Assembly (NCBI GenBank): GCA_905221605.1
Contig: CAJNDS010000006.1
Coordinates: 143,501 to 207,500, forward strand
DNA from: Symbiodinium natans
Taxonomy: Eukaryota > Sar > Dinophyceae > Suessiales > Symbiodiniaceae
DNA length: 64,000 bases
Direction of reading: 5' to 3'
Under the pieces are notes generated by a model, which ran no database searches, had not been told where the DNA came from, and saw only the letters and a program-made list of their open reading frames with translations. Position 1 is the first letter of the stretch. Every line of letters starts with the position of its first letter. Position numbers and translations under genes: made by a program. Below are positions 8,573 through 20,560 of this stretch, piece after piece.

Positions 8573-11500
8573 CTATGAAATGTTCTGCCCATTTCGACGC
8601 CTCAGAGAGAAGCTCACGTTGACGTCTCCGTCTCCTTCTGCAGCTTTCAGCACGCGGGCCCTGACTTTCTGCTTTGCCCGGAGCACGTCGGAGACCCTCT
8701 GATCCACGAGGAGACCGTCCTTTTATTCACCAAGCATGCCGTCACACACTCATCACTACGCATCACCACTACGCACGCCACGTCATAACGCTTCACATTG
8801 TAGCTCTTACATATCGCATCTGGTCGCCTACCAAACATCTACCATCCAAGCTGCAGAAGCTTCAGAGATGTGCACCCAGCCATAGACAGCCTGCACAGAG
8901 GCCACACCCTCCGCCCATGTAGAACTAAACATGATGGGACCAGACACTGGGCGTCAGCAGAGCTTTTGCTCAGCTGCTGGCTGCTTCTTTTTATGACGCG
9001 ATTTAGCCAGTCGCTCATATGTTACTTCTTCGTGCGTGATCCTTCGGGCTGGGTCTCAAGCCAACAAAGCCGACAAAAACATCGCGCACAGACAAGGAGA
9101 GTAGATCAGCCGATCTGCTAAACGACTGCCAAACAGTTAGCACGATTGGCACTACCGTAGCGTCAGATTGCACACGCTCGAGGGTTGCCATGGCAAGTGA
9201 AGCGAAAGAGTTTGACTTAAAAATGCTTCAGACATCTTTAGAGCAACCAACGACAAATCGGCACTTAGAGACTTGGAGTGGAGCCACCAAAATCCAGCAA
9301 AAGCTCCAGACATTTTCGGCGATCCTCCGTGCACTTTCGTGTGCTGCGTGTGCACTAAGCCCGACTTCTGAGGCCACGGGAGGCCGCACGAGGCCTGGGA
9401 AGCATGGGAGCAGGCCGAGACCCCAAAGCGACGGCTCCGCACCTCGCAAGCAACGGGACTATGGAACGCAATGGAACGCAATTTCGACCTTGGCAAGTCC
9501 GACTCCGTTAGACTCCGTTAGACTCAGCGGAATGCGCATCGGGCTTGGCTGCGTAGCTCCCGCATCCGGTTTCTGGACGGGCTCTTGGTTCGTGCCTTAG
9601 CGGTTTCTGCTATTTACCAGGACCACCCGGCTTTAGTTTCCTTTGTTTCGTGTTTCCTGTTTCTCGTCCGCATGTTTCGCCACATTGAGGCTTCCTGCGG
9701 CTTCCCTTCTGGCGACTTCTGGGGGCGGACTCTTCTACTGCTGCACACTGCGTGTTTCGATTCCCCCCAACAAAAAGAATACTGAAATAACGTAGATTTC
9801 CAAGTGGTTTCCGTTCAGGCGAGCTCGCGAGCACCGGAGACTGACTGAAGCATCATGTCCCTTGGTTGCTTTGTGCACAAAGAGCATGCTAACAGCTAGA
9901 GACGTGCAGAGCCAAAAGAATGAACCGACGCGATCCGACGAGGAGCGCGGGGAAGTGAAGCCACGCAAGAACGAAGCTACTCGTGCTCCCCCTCTCGAAT
10001 CCCTCTGCGAGCTTGCACGTTACCTTGCCAGGCGTGGTGCCTATCAAAATGTTTACGAATTGCGAGGTCTCACGCGCCTCGCTTGTTTCAGGGTCTGTGA
10101 CCTCGAGCTTGGCGCCGAAAGGACCCACCTCCTGAAATGCAAAAAAAAACACTCCCAGACTACGGGGCGGAGAGCTTCCTACCATATCAAAAACATCAAG
10201 TGCCCAAGCCTTGACGACGGCAGGAAGCCATTCGTCTGCTCCAAGTGCGGCTAGAGGCGCCCTCCTCGTGCTCTCCTCAATGCTCTGGTTAACCTTTCTC
10301 CACAACAACCAGAGAAAACACTTTTTGATGGCAGTGCCCAGGTGTGCTGAGACACAGACACCCTGCGCGGTGCTGGACGACACATTTGCCTCATTTGCCT
10401 TCTGGGTCCTTGGCACAGCATGAGACGCCCCTTGTGACGGACTTGTGAAAGTAAGAGGCCGATGCCCCTCAGCAAGATCGGCGCGAGTGCTGCTGGCCTC
10501 GAGGCAGACGGCAACAGCAAACATATCAGTGACATATCGCACATCATGTTGCAAAGACTTGCAAAGCCGAGCAGACTGAGCCCATCGGAACCCCACCAAC
10601 TGAGCGCCTTGCCTGCAATTTTTTTGCCTTCACTTCTGGTTCCCTGACACAGGATTGTGGAAGAGAGAGTGTGTGGCACTAGTGTCCTCCAAGCCCCTTT
10701 CTGCGGAGCCTCATGGTCAGGCTCACCTTGCCGTCTGTGCGAATGTCCTTTACTCTCACGTCGACCTCCTGATCCACTTGAAGCACGGCGGATACGCTCT
10801 CCTTAGAGCGCAAAACTACCACTCCCCCAAACCGAAGACGCCACACATGGTCAGCTACATAGTGGAGGGAATTGTGTGTTTCTTGCATTTTGAACGATCG
10901 CATCCGATCAAGAGCATGAATACTCTGGAATCATGGCAAGCCCAAGCGTGGCAGAAAACAGAAAAAGCTTTCCGGAGCATTGCGGATTCAAATGCTCGTT
11001 CGAGTTGGAGGGCCCCCCCCCCCTAAATCAACTAAGGCAGCCCTTTATGGGGCGGTGCAGGAGGGGAGCCAAAAGATTGGTGGTAGAATCAATTTTTTTT
11101 TTTGGGGGGGGGGGGGGGGGGCGCCCCCTCCGACCCCGCAGCCAATTAACTCATTTTCATACCAGTTAAGGGTCGGGTCGCTTGCTGACCCACCTGAACA
11201 CTAGAGAGAAGGGTTGTAAACGACAAGTATCGCAAGCTCCAAGGAGCTACTAGCTTTCGTGACTTTTAAAGAGGAAGGAGAGAGCTGACTGAGCTGAAGC
11301 TAACAACGCACAGTCGATTGTTGCCAAGAAGTCGCCACGTATCCGTCCTCAGTCCATAGGTGAGCATGGTGAGCTGCCAGAACGCGACGCAATGAGCGGC
11401 AGGTTTTCTCAGAGCGGTGTCCAACGCGCTGGTGCCAAGCTGCCCCAATCTCGGAGATGTGCACCAGACCCCGGAGAACCTCAAGAACACCCGCCGTCTT

Positions 11501-14500
11501 CGCTGGAAAAGCAGAAGCAAAGGCGGGAGAAAGCAATGCACAGGCAACAAGCAGCGCCTCGCTCTGGTCAGGCACCTCGGCCTCCACGAAGGCCCCAAAA
11601 TCGACCACTTCCTCGGGAAGACGACCACGAGCTGGCCACGGTAAAAGACAACAAAACTTTCTTGAAATGCACAGAGGAAGAGGAAACACACGGAGTAGCA
11701 GCTTTGACAAGAGGCCTTCACCACACCTTTGAGCCAGACATCAGAAGAGATGTTTGTTGCCTCGGGTCAAAGTGTTTTCCGTCAACTCCCATTCTGCAGA
11801 CTTGGTTCTCGATTCTTTGTGAAACATGTGAAACATATGACGAAAGGTGCCTTGGATGTTCGAGATGGCGTGGACATGCTTCAGTACGCCATGGAGCCGT
11901 GAAGGGCAGCATCGACAGCATCAAGCGTCCACGGCTTGCGGACAAAACCCGTACATGGACGTCCTGCCCCACCTCCAACACCTCCTGAACAATTGCCCGG
12001 ATCACTGAGCAAGTGCTCAAACAAAGCCCGGGTGTGTCTCCTCCGGCCCTCGCCCATCCAATTCCATGTCCTGAGAACCGAGGTGGTGTATTCAACGAAA
12101 TTCAACGAGTTCACCAATCGGCTTTTTCGGACCGGCCAAACAAATAACCGCTTTAGCCATCACCGGTTGCACAGAAACAAGCATGATTCACACTTAGTGT
12201 GGCATTGTAAAAGTTGAAGCTCTTGGCTTCTGCTCCATTAGGTTTTTCAGGCCTTCAGCCGTCTACGAGCCGGCAGATAGCCGTGCGGCAGGCATCAGGT
12301 ACAATACTTAAACTCAAACTTTGGCTTAAAAACCGCTAGATTTGCAAATCCTCGATGCCCGGCACTTGCATCTCACAATACTTGCCCAAAAACTTGCTTG
12401 GAGAAACCTGCCAGCCTATATTGCGACACTACCACATGCTTGCTTGGTGGGGCGTTTGCGACTTCGCGAGGCAAGAAGTTTGAAGAGAGGTTTAGCGGCT
12501 TAGCGGACATGCAGACAGGACTTCCACCAGGTTGCCAAGCTTCTGCTTTCGTCACGAATCCCCGGCATGCAATTCCACCATGCGGCGGCTGCACCACGAC
12601 ATAGGCTCCGTGACGTGAAACCGTCTGCACAACTCCTCCGAGGCCACATAACGGACGCACCGGGTGATAGCTTCGCAGCATTGTTCGAACACGGACAAGA
12701 TGGCGCCACGCGTGTGGTGTGGAGCTAGTACCTATCGATGACTTCGGAAGATTTAACGGTTTTCTCATGTTGTCTGCTGACTCTGGGCAATGGGGTCAGC
12801 AGCGTGCTCCTCACTAACCACATCACTTTGGATGCCTGTGGGATTGTGTACGACTTCGTGCTTGCTTTGCAGCTTTCACTTTCACCGATGTTCACGCTTG
12901 AGATTGGAACATATCGATCCTGTGGGTCCCCTCGGCGTGCGTTGTCACATCAAGATGTTGTCGTGATCAATTGTGGCAACAGAAGGTGCAAAGGTGTTGA
13001 TCCACAGCTTTCTCAAGCTGCGCTTTCCCAATACTCTGGCAGCTGTGAATAAGCAGTACTTCTTGTCCTACTACTGTAATGCCGAAAGCAAGCGAATCAA
13101 AGCAGGGCACATAGAAACAAATCCGCCGAGATCTCGGGCCACAAGAGTTCTGACATCAAGTAAATCGCCAACGTCAATGTAAATGGAGGTCACCTAGTTG
13201 TGCGACCGGCTGCAACACTCCTGAGAGAAAGTGGTCTTGTCTGGCAACCGGCTGGAAGGGCTCCAGGTCAACTTCAATCTCGATGGGCTTGGCAGATAGG
13301 ACGAGCTTTCCTGGCTGCTGGATGGAGACCACGCGCACCAAAAGGCTTTCCCCAACCTCGAAGGCAATGAAAGCAAAGTCAGACAGTGATTTATCCAGAA
13401 GCGTTTGCCCTCGAAACATGCATTACAGGATGAAAGTGGCGAAACCATGAGACCGCGTTTTATCCTGGCAGATAAGGACGCTGAACCTTATCAAAAGCTT
13501 CTGCTAAAACCTTCAGAATCTGCAGCATGGTCACACTGACAAAGTCGGTGGGGTCTTCCTAAGGGCTCGCAAAACACGCGAAAACATCGGCCCAATGTGG
13601 ACATGAGGTATTGCGTGTCCTTGTAATGGGCACTACACGGCTATGCATAGTGCTGTCTACAACAAGCAAGCAAAACGGATTCTGAAACGACGGCCGAGGA
13701 TCAACGAAAAAGTCTGCCATCTCAGAAGCAGGCAGCAAGCCAATCTTCTTTTCTTCTGTACGTGGGCAGTGTACAGCGAGAAAGGCACCTCGTTACGTAT
13801 AAGTATATGCTCGACGCACAAGTCTACTGGAAGATCTGTGAAAATCTTCTGCTGCTATGTCAGCTAAGCCGGAAAGATGTTGCTTTGTGGTCTTCATGAA
13901 TGAAGGCATTCACTTCAGGGGGGCCGTCTAAGCTGTTGTCCCGGGCATGTTGATACATTGATACACATTGTCACATTGTCTCAAACTTGTCAGCGTGCTG
14001 GGACATGTTGCAGGACAGCATGGTCTTGTTGCGCCTGACTCTTTACACCTGCCAACCATCAAAACCCCGTGTGCACAGGATGACTGAGGCATCGTCCAAA
14101 CCTTGCCACCGCCTCCTTGGCAGAAAGGCTGCACAAAACTACGCTTTAAAGACCAAACCGGATGCTCTTACCGCTGCAAGCGTCCACAGTGGCGTCAATC
14201 CAGGTCTCGTTGCTGAGGCCTGCACGACGTGCATGCGCAATGTTTCTGCTCTTCGCAGCAACAACCCGTGTGCCGACAACTACTTGCAAACAAGATGCTT
14301 TCAAAGTAGCTGATGTCTTCTGTGGCATTGAGCACCAGAGACAGCCGATCATCTGCAAAACAAGTGCCGAGCAATTTGCATACTGTCAGCTGCATAAACA
14401 TCAAGAAATATTCCGCCATCTCTGGTTAAGCCGCGCACTATCCGTAGAAAGAACAGCGACATGCACTTCTTGCCCCAACGAAACAACATCCTGCGCCGCG

Positions 14501-17500
14501 CGAATGCCTATGTGAATACAGCCGCACATTTGGCACACCCGGCGACTCCCGATGTCCTCCACGCGCACAACGAAGCCTGAAAACAAGTCGAGTCAGGCAT
14601 GAAAATTCTCAGAGCGGGTACTAAAGCAAGCAGCAAAGCTGGACCCGGCTGTACTTTGTTCCGATGCCTTCTTGCTTGTGGCATGTTTCACTATGGCACT
14701 TTCGCCATTTGCATGGTCTAAGTCTAAGACTGCCCTCCGGTCCTTCCCTTAAGCTAGCATGCCGCATCTTTCGCCACAGACTAAGAGTTGTAGAAAATGA
14801 GAAGAACGTGAGGTTTCTGCAACCAGGGTTTCCGGCAACACTTTGGTCCTCCGAAGGGTTGAGGCTCTAGGTTTGTAGGGTTCAAGACAAAGATCTTAGC
14901 ACCAAGGGCTACATAAGGGTTTGCAAGCGCACTTGCTAGAATCTCGGTGGGCCCTTGGAGTTTAGGGTTTAGGAAACAGCGCCAGCATCTACAGTGCACG
15001 AGGTGCGGCTCCGTTGAACCCAAAAACAATCCAGAACCCTGGAACAAAAAAACGCCGGTGCAAGAAGGGTCGAAAACATTAACAGACATATGCCAAAGAT
15101 GGCACTGTGTAAAAAAGAGAGACAAAGGAGCTGGAAGGCGAGATGTGAAAAGCTGCCAAAGGAACTGACGAAATCGCCGAACGTGCTGTAAATACCGATG
15201 TTTTGTGCTTGCACGGAATCAAAGCGTTGGAAACCCCCACCCCACCCACCCACCTACCTACCCACCTACCCACCTACCCACCTACCCACCTACCCACCTA
15301 ACCACCTACCCACCTACCCACCTACCCACCTACCCACCCACCCACCCACCGCACACACTCGACACAACACCACACAACACAACGCAACGCAACACAACAC
15401 AACGCAACGCAACACACCACACCACACCACACCACACCACACCGCACAACACCACACCACACCACACCACACCACACCACACCACACCACACCACAACAC
15501 ACCACAGCACAGCACAGCACCGCACGGCACGGCACAGCACAGCACAGCACGGCACACGACACGACACGAAACGACCTGTACGACACGACACGACACGACA
15601 CGACACCCACACACGCAACACGCAACACGCAACACGCAACCCGCACCACGCACCACGCGCAGACGCGCACACAAGCGCACGCGCGCGCACGCGCGCGCAC
15701 GCGCGCGCACGCGCACACACGCACAGGCGCACTCGCACACACGCGCGTGCACGCGCACGCGCGCCCACGCGCGCACGCGCCATCCCCCGCAGCAGATGAA
15801 GCTACACGCTTTGCTCCAAGGCACGGCCCATGTTGGACTTGTGAATAAGCCTGGATTGCAAAGGACAGCTCAAAGGACGATCACCCGCTTGCACACTCGG
15901 AACAAGACTGGCGCTGTTGCTCTCGTTGCACCCCACGGCAACGCATGTCCCTCATGACGACACTAGAGCAGCACAGTGCGTCAGACATGTGCCAACCCGA
16001 AGGTGCCTTGAACTTAGCTTTAGCACATTCTAACAGATTCTAGCACTAGACGACTTTGCCGCTCACAAGTGGTTCACAGCGAACACAGAAGAGCAAAAGG
16101 GGTCTATCATTCTCCTTGAAAAGCAACCGCGAAGTCTTTTCCTTGAAGTTCTGAAGGGTGCTCAAAAAACTAGAAGACGATTGGCCCGAAAGCATCGATT
16201 TGCCGTGCGTTGACGCTATGCACTTGACTCTCTGCGCTCGAACTGTATGCACTTGGACAAGTGTATGCACTTATATGGTTGCATACTCACGTGTATACTG
16301 CACTTGTATACTGGACGTGTATGCACTTGAACTGCACGGCATTCAAGTGTGTTGAGTTGAATGCCATGCACTTGCGGTCAACTCAAAACACTTCATTGGC
16401 ATTCAATACATCTGAAGTAAACAGACTTGAACTGTATGAACTTCACTTGCATGCACCTGACTCGGCTGCGCACGTCCAATCCACACGAAGCTATGAAAGA
16501 AAAGACAAAAACATCTAATGCGAGAGCCGTCAGCCATGAGCATCATCGGCAGTCGCTCTGAAGTCCAAGCTCATAGTCCAGAGCGCCTGTCAGGAAGCAA
16601 GAACTCAGCATGCACGCATGTAGAGCATCCGGTTTAATGTGTGACGGCACATACGCTTTCGTGCTGCAGGAAGGAGTCTAAGCAGTGATGTCTCTTCTAT
16701 TTGTCGTGGGCTGGCGTACTCCTGTCTCTGGAAACTGGAAGGTTTTCGAGGCCCCGGAATTCGAGTCCCAAGATAATTGCGAGGTTTTCGACACCCCAGA
16801 CGAATTCGATCCCACGATACTTGCGAGGTTTCGAGGAATTCGAGTCCCACGATAATTGCGATGGTTTCGACATCCCGGAATTCCCACGATATTTGCGAGG
16901 TTTTCGAGGCCCCGGAATTCGAGTCCCGCGATGTCCCACGATATTTGCGAGGTTTTCGAGGAATTCGAGTCCCACGATATTTGCGATGGTTTCGACATCC
17001 CGGAATTCGAGTCCCACGATATTTGCGAGGTTCTCGAGGCCCCGGAATTCGAGTCCCAAGATATTTGCGAGGGTTTCGACATCCCGGAATTCGAGTCCCA
17101 CGATATTTGCGTAGTTTTCGACGGCTGTCCAGAAGCGCGCACCGGCCCTATTCAGTACTACTTTTGTACTACAGAGATGGATTTGAAGAGGGGGGCTGTC
17201 CTAAAAGCCCGCGCCGGCCCTATTCAGTACTACTTTTGTACTACAGAGGAGGATTTTGAGAGCGCACCGGCCCTGTACAGTACTACTTTTGTACTACAGA
17301 GGAGGATTTTCAGAGCCCAAAAGAGTGCCAAAAGAGCGCACCGCCCTGGACAGTACTACTTTTGTACTACAAAGGACGTTTTCGGTCACAAGAAAACGCA
17401 AAAACATGACGGTTTTGGCACCGCGACCACGCCGAAACCCGCAGAGGGGAAACGCAAAAACACGACGGTTTTGGCACCGCGACCACGCCCAAACCCGCAG

Positions 17501-19217
17501 AGGGTCGACCCGCACCCGCAAAAATGTGCAACAAACGACGGTTTTAGCACGGCGACCACGCCGAAACCCTCAGAGCGTTGTCCGCGCACAGCAAGAAACG
17601 CGACCACGCCGAAACCCGCAGAGGGTTGTCCGCGCACAGCAAGAAACGTAAAAAAAACGAGGGGTTTAGCACCGCGACCACGCCGAAACCCGCAGAGGGT
17701 TGCAACCCCGATTGACGACGTCAACCCAGCCCGCCGCCTTCAAAAGAGTAATTTTAATTAAGAAATGTAGGACTGGGTACGAAGGTCTACTAAATTCTAC
17801 TGAAATCTCGTAAATTCTATTAAATTGTACCAAATACTAAAATCTCGTGAATTCTACTCTATGCACTTCACTCTCGCACTAAAATGCACCTCACTCTATG
17901 CACTTCACTCTATGCACTTCACTTTAGGCACTTAACTCTGTGCAAGTCACTCTATGCATTTTAACTCTATGCACTTGACTCTATGCACTTCACTCTATGT
18001 ACTTAACTCTATGCACTTAACTCTGTGCACTTGACTCTATGCACTTCACTCTGTGTACTTAACTCTATGCACTTCACTCTATGCACTTCACTCTATGTTG
18101 TTGGGTCAGAGGGCTCCCCACGGAAGAACTCTTCGCGATGCTTTCGGGAAAAAGATGCAGCGGATTGTCCCAGGTGGCAGTCTTACAGCTGATATGATGC
18201 AGCCAAGAACCCCCTGTAGGGCACGCCACCTTGTGGAGGCTGCACATCTGCAAAAGCACCAAAAACATCGATCCTTGTGCCAGAGCTGGGTGGCAAAGAG
18301 CTCACAATGACGACACGATGACGAAACAGCTCACGAGTCTTGACAAGATTCTCCTTGATTGTGGCCTTGAGGAGCGTTCCGCTGGGAAGATTTTGGAAAG
18401 CCTCGTAGAATAGCATTGCACAACAAAGCACTGAGATTCTGATTTGCCTTTGCAGGTCGAAGGCTGGTGCTGTGACACGACACCTTCCCAAGAGCACTTC
18501 AAGCAGCTATTAACATTCTTTGCTGCTACTGCCGCCTGACTTTAAGCATACAGTTCATCCAGTCACAGAGTCCAAAATCACATCAAGATGCCGCCAAATC
18601 CCCAGATCCTCAGATGCGATCTATTGAACAAGGAAGCTGCTGGCAGCTGCCTCTCTGCCTCTAGCCTGTCCGACTCACCAGAGCTACAGCCTTGGAAGCA
18701 TCGACACAGCAGAACACCGGCGTCACCCGTGTGTCCAGACCCGGCGCCGAGATTCGCATGGGCTTCATGGACAAGTTGAGCTTGCCAGCGTTTGACAGTA
18801 CACGAACTTGTACATCCTGGCCAATTTGCACCTCGTCAGCCACTCTGTTCACCCCATCCTGCGAAAGCGGACATGCATTAAGGCAAATAATGACAGACCC
18901 TGAATGACACCAGCTCTTCATTCAGCAAAGCGGTCCCTCATGTCTGAACGGTGCACGAAACCTTCTTCTTCAGCGCCGATGTCCACATAAAAACCCAGAG
19001 AAGAAATGTCAGTCACCCGTCCCTGCAACATTTCACCTTCTTCGAGTTCCGCAATGGAATGCCGGATCTTCGGTACCCTCCAGCAAGTCAGTGGATAATG
19101 GTACTCGTAGCCCTCTCTGTCGAAGCGCACCATAAACGTGCCGTCTGCAAACTCATGTTCCACGACAGCTTGGTACCAATCTCCATCATCTTCACAGCGG
19201 ACCTCCACTATGTCACC
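8573..19217 (-). CDS. Multi-S1-domain RNA-binding protein, many exons
   Basis: Exon-like pieces on the minus strand encode repeated S1 (OB-fold) halves. The first visible exon (about 19217-18935, acceptor AG|G) holds a Tudor-like DDGDWYQAVVEHEF...DGTFMVRFD segment, then an S1 start (GRVTDISSLGFYVDIGAEEEGFVHRSDM). C-terminal S1 halves follow at about 18858 (VQIGQDVQVRVLSNAGKLNL), 14490 (VSLGQEVHVAVLSTDSARL), 13355 (VGESLLVRVVSIQQPGKL), 11984 (VLEVGQDVHVRVLSASRG), 10760 (VDQEVDVRVKDIRTDGKV) and 8698 (KQKVRARVLKAAEGD). N-terminal halves lie between, at about 18230-18330, 12540-12635 (TVSRHGAYVVVQPPHGG), 11400-11610 (EVVDFGAFVEAE; VLRGLVHISEI) and 10030-10130. The last exon ends at a stop at 8573-8575. 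The 5' end lies upstream of 19217. S1 arrays bind RNA in ribosomal protein S1, RNase-type enzymes and rRNA processing factors; which applies here is unknown. Confidence 0.75.
11088..11121. repeat. Poly-T/poly-G homopolymer junction
   Basis: A run of about a dozen T is followed directly by a long run of G, and then C-rich DNA, within an intron of the S1 gene. Such runs are prone to length error in assemblies. Confidence 0.85.
15239..15355. repeat. CCTACCCA minisatellite
   Basis: Tandem ACCTACCC/ACCC units, strongly strand-biased (C/A on the plus strand). It lies in a long intron of the S1 gene. Confidence 0.95.
15356..15785. repeat. Evolving CA-rich simple repeat block
   Basis: Successive pentamer-like runs (ACACC, ACGCA, GCACA, ACACG) grade into CGCGCA alternation at 15680-15780. 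The plus strand is almost free of T. Alternating purine-pyrimidine CGCGCAC could favour Z-DNA. Long His/Thr-rich or Cys/Val-rich open frames here are artefacts of the repeat. Confidence 0.95.
16210..16460. repeat. Short TGCACTTG-type repeats
   Basis: Words such as tatgcacttgaactg recur at irregular spacing. The same tgcactt core forms the array at 17850-18105, so both may derive from one repeat family. Confidence 0.6.
16757..17118. repeat. 42-bp minisatellite with two alternating unit types
   Basis: About nine units begin gaattcgagtcccacgat. Two spacer types, gaggccccg and gacatcccg, tend to alternate, giving an 84-bp higher-order period. Some units are shortened or rearranged. Because 42 is a multiple of three, several frames on both strands stay open; these are not taken as genes. 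Confidence 0.92.
17128..17365. repeat. Tandem units with an AGTAC...GTACT hairpin
   Basis: Four copies of a unit contain cagtactacttttgtacta, preceded by gcgcaccggccct in most. AGTAC and GTACT can pair across a 7-base loop. Spacing is about 50-80 bp. Confidence 0.85.
17400..17705. repeat. Tandem gcgaccacgccgaaaccc repeats
   Basis: Five copies of a G/C-rich unit (gcgaccacgccgaaaccc then gcagaggg) with spacers of varied length. It follows directly after the previous two arrays. Confidence 0.88.
17850..18105. repeat. 13-bp CACTCTATGCACTT array
   Basis: Roughly twenty imperfect copies of actctatgcactt, varied at one or two positions (aactctg, cactctatg). It ends just before an S1-type exon of the minus strand at about 18.2-18.3 kb. 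Confidence 0.92.
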
Positions 19218-20129
19218 TCAACAGGTGCAACACCTACACTGGAAGCTCACTCAGATTCTCTCCATTCTCCTCCCAATGTACGGCCAAATGCAGCTTAGGA
19301 ACCAAGTTGGTGCTGTCGCCTCAGTAGCACATGGCGCAAACAGACGCAAACTGTCCACCAGGTCTACCTGGTCCACGGTTCCGCCTGTCCCATAACTATT
19401 TCGAATGAGTCATAAGTCAACTAGCTGCTAGACCTCACCATTGCCGCACAAGTGTTGCATCTAGGACCTGGAGTTCCCATCAAACATTGCTCCGCACATT
19501 GCCCCACAAGATTGCCCCGCAAACGAAGCTCCGACTGCGACCGATAGGCGCCCAGGTGGGCGAGACTTCATTTTCAGCTCCTGCCCGCAACCCTGTAAGC
19601 GGCAAGGGATGCCCTGAGCTGCTCGCAATGACGGCCAGATTTTGAAAATTTTGCTGAACCTACAAAACCATGGAATCGAAAAGACCATGTCCACAAAAGG
19701 GGCCTCTTTCAGTTGAAGCGCTTGTATGGCTCGTCTTGACAAAGCGAAAACATCGAAAGCATCGCGGAGCGCTGAGAGCTGTCAGGGCTACCAAGAGCTT
19801 TGCCAGGAGCTGAAGCCGCTTGGACCGCTTGGAACGCACAAGCATCCACTGCATCAGGCACTCGACATGGGCACTACATTTGAATTACCTTTGACTTCTT
19901 GCCACGGCCCCTCCTCGCACAATAACGATGCCGGCTGAAACACAACAAGCCAGTTGCAAGGTCAGTCCACCAGCTATGTCACTTCTCTCTTTTTGACCAA
20001 ACTGTGAGCCTAAGAAGCACTCAGTTACCGCCATAAGTGGGAGTAAGTTCACTTCATGTCATTCAATTTGCTAACTTTGAGCCTCGCCATGCGGACAGCA
20101 AAGACATGGCTTTGACACCACTAGTCAGT
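19218..20129. other. Upstream of the visible S1 exons; no assigned exon
   Basis: On the minus strand a hydrophobic stretch (LQLLAKLLVALTALSA, near 19.8 kb) and a short frame AIQALQLKEAPFVDMVF (near 19.7 kb) could be 5' exons of the S1 gene, for example a targeting sequence, but no splice chain was established. Confidence 0.25.
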
Positions 20130-20560
20130 ACCGCGTACAGCGACTGCACATGGGCTTGTGTTCCAAAACTTGGCCTGTGTGCCTGCTGCGACGTGCCACT
20201 CGGCACCCACAATACCACCATGGCGCAAGGGCCGATGCTCTTGCTGTAGCATGCTGTGTCTGTCTTGTGTCTCCGAGCCAGCATCCTCTACAGGGAAACT
20301 CGGGTCATCGATGAGCCTTCGTTTCATGGCTATGACGTAGCACAGCCAAGCTCTTGTGGTCTGGGCTTCCTGACTCCGGAACTCAAATCACAGTCGGCGT
20401 CATCAAAGGAACAAGATATTCTCAAACCCGCATGTGGGCTGCACCTTTGAGCATGAATACATTGCCCTTAGCCATGTTGGGGCGTGCGCACTTCACAGGG
20501 TCGAGGCAATGCCGCAGGCGCCCAATGCGCTCGCAGCTTCCGCCGAAGACTTTGTCCTGA
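20130..20560 (-). CDS. Unidentified exon-like segments
   Basis: Two minus-strand stretches look coding: at 20130-20340 (MKRRLIDDPSFPVEDAGSE, then QEHRPLRHGGIV) and at 20455-20560 (CERIGRLRHCLDPVKCARP). They may be exons of one gene. No family is recognised. Confidence 0.3.

Noticed and set aside
15198-15957. Long His/Thr/Pro-rich and Cys/Val/Arg-rich open frames on both strands
   Set aside because: They arise from simple repeats without stop codons in any frame and have no splice or start context.
16757-17118. CRISPR-like array
   Set aside because: Units run directly into each other with no unique spacers, and the genome is eukaryotic.
16678-17761. Open frames of 130-300 codons on both strands over the minisatellites
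   Set aside because: The 42-bp unit is a multiple of three, so open frames are expected; the frames decode the same repeat.
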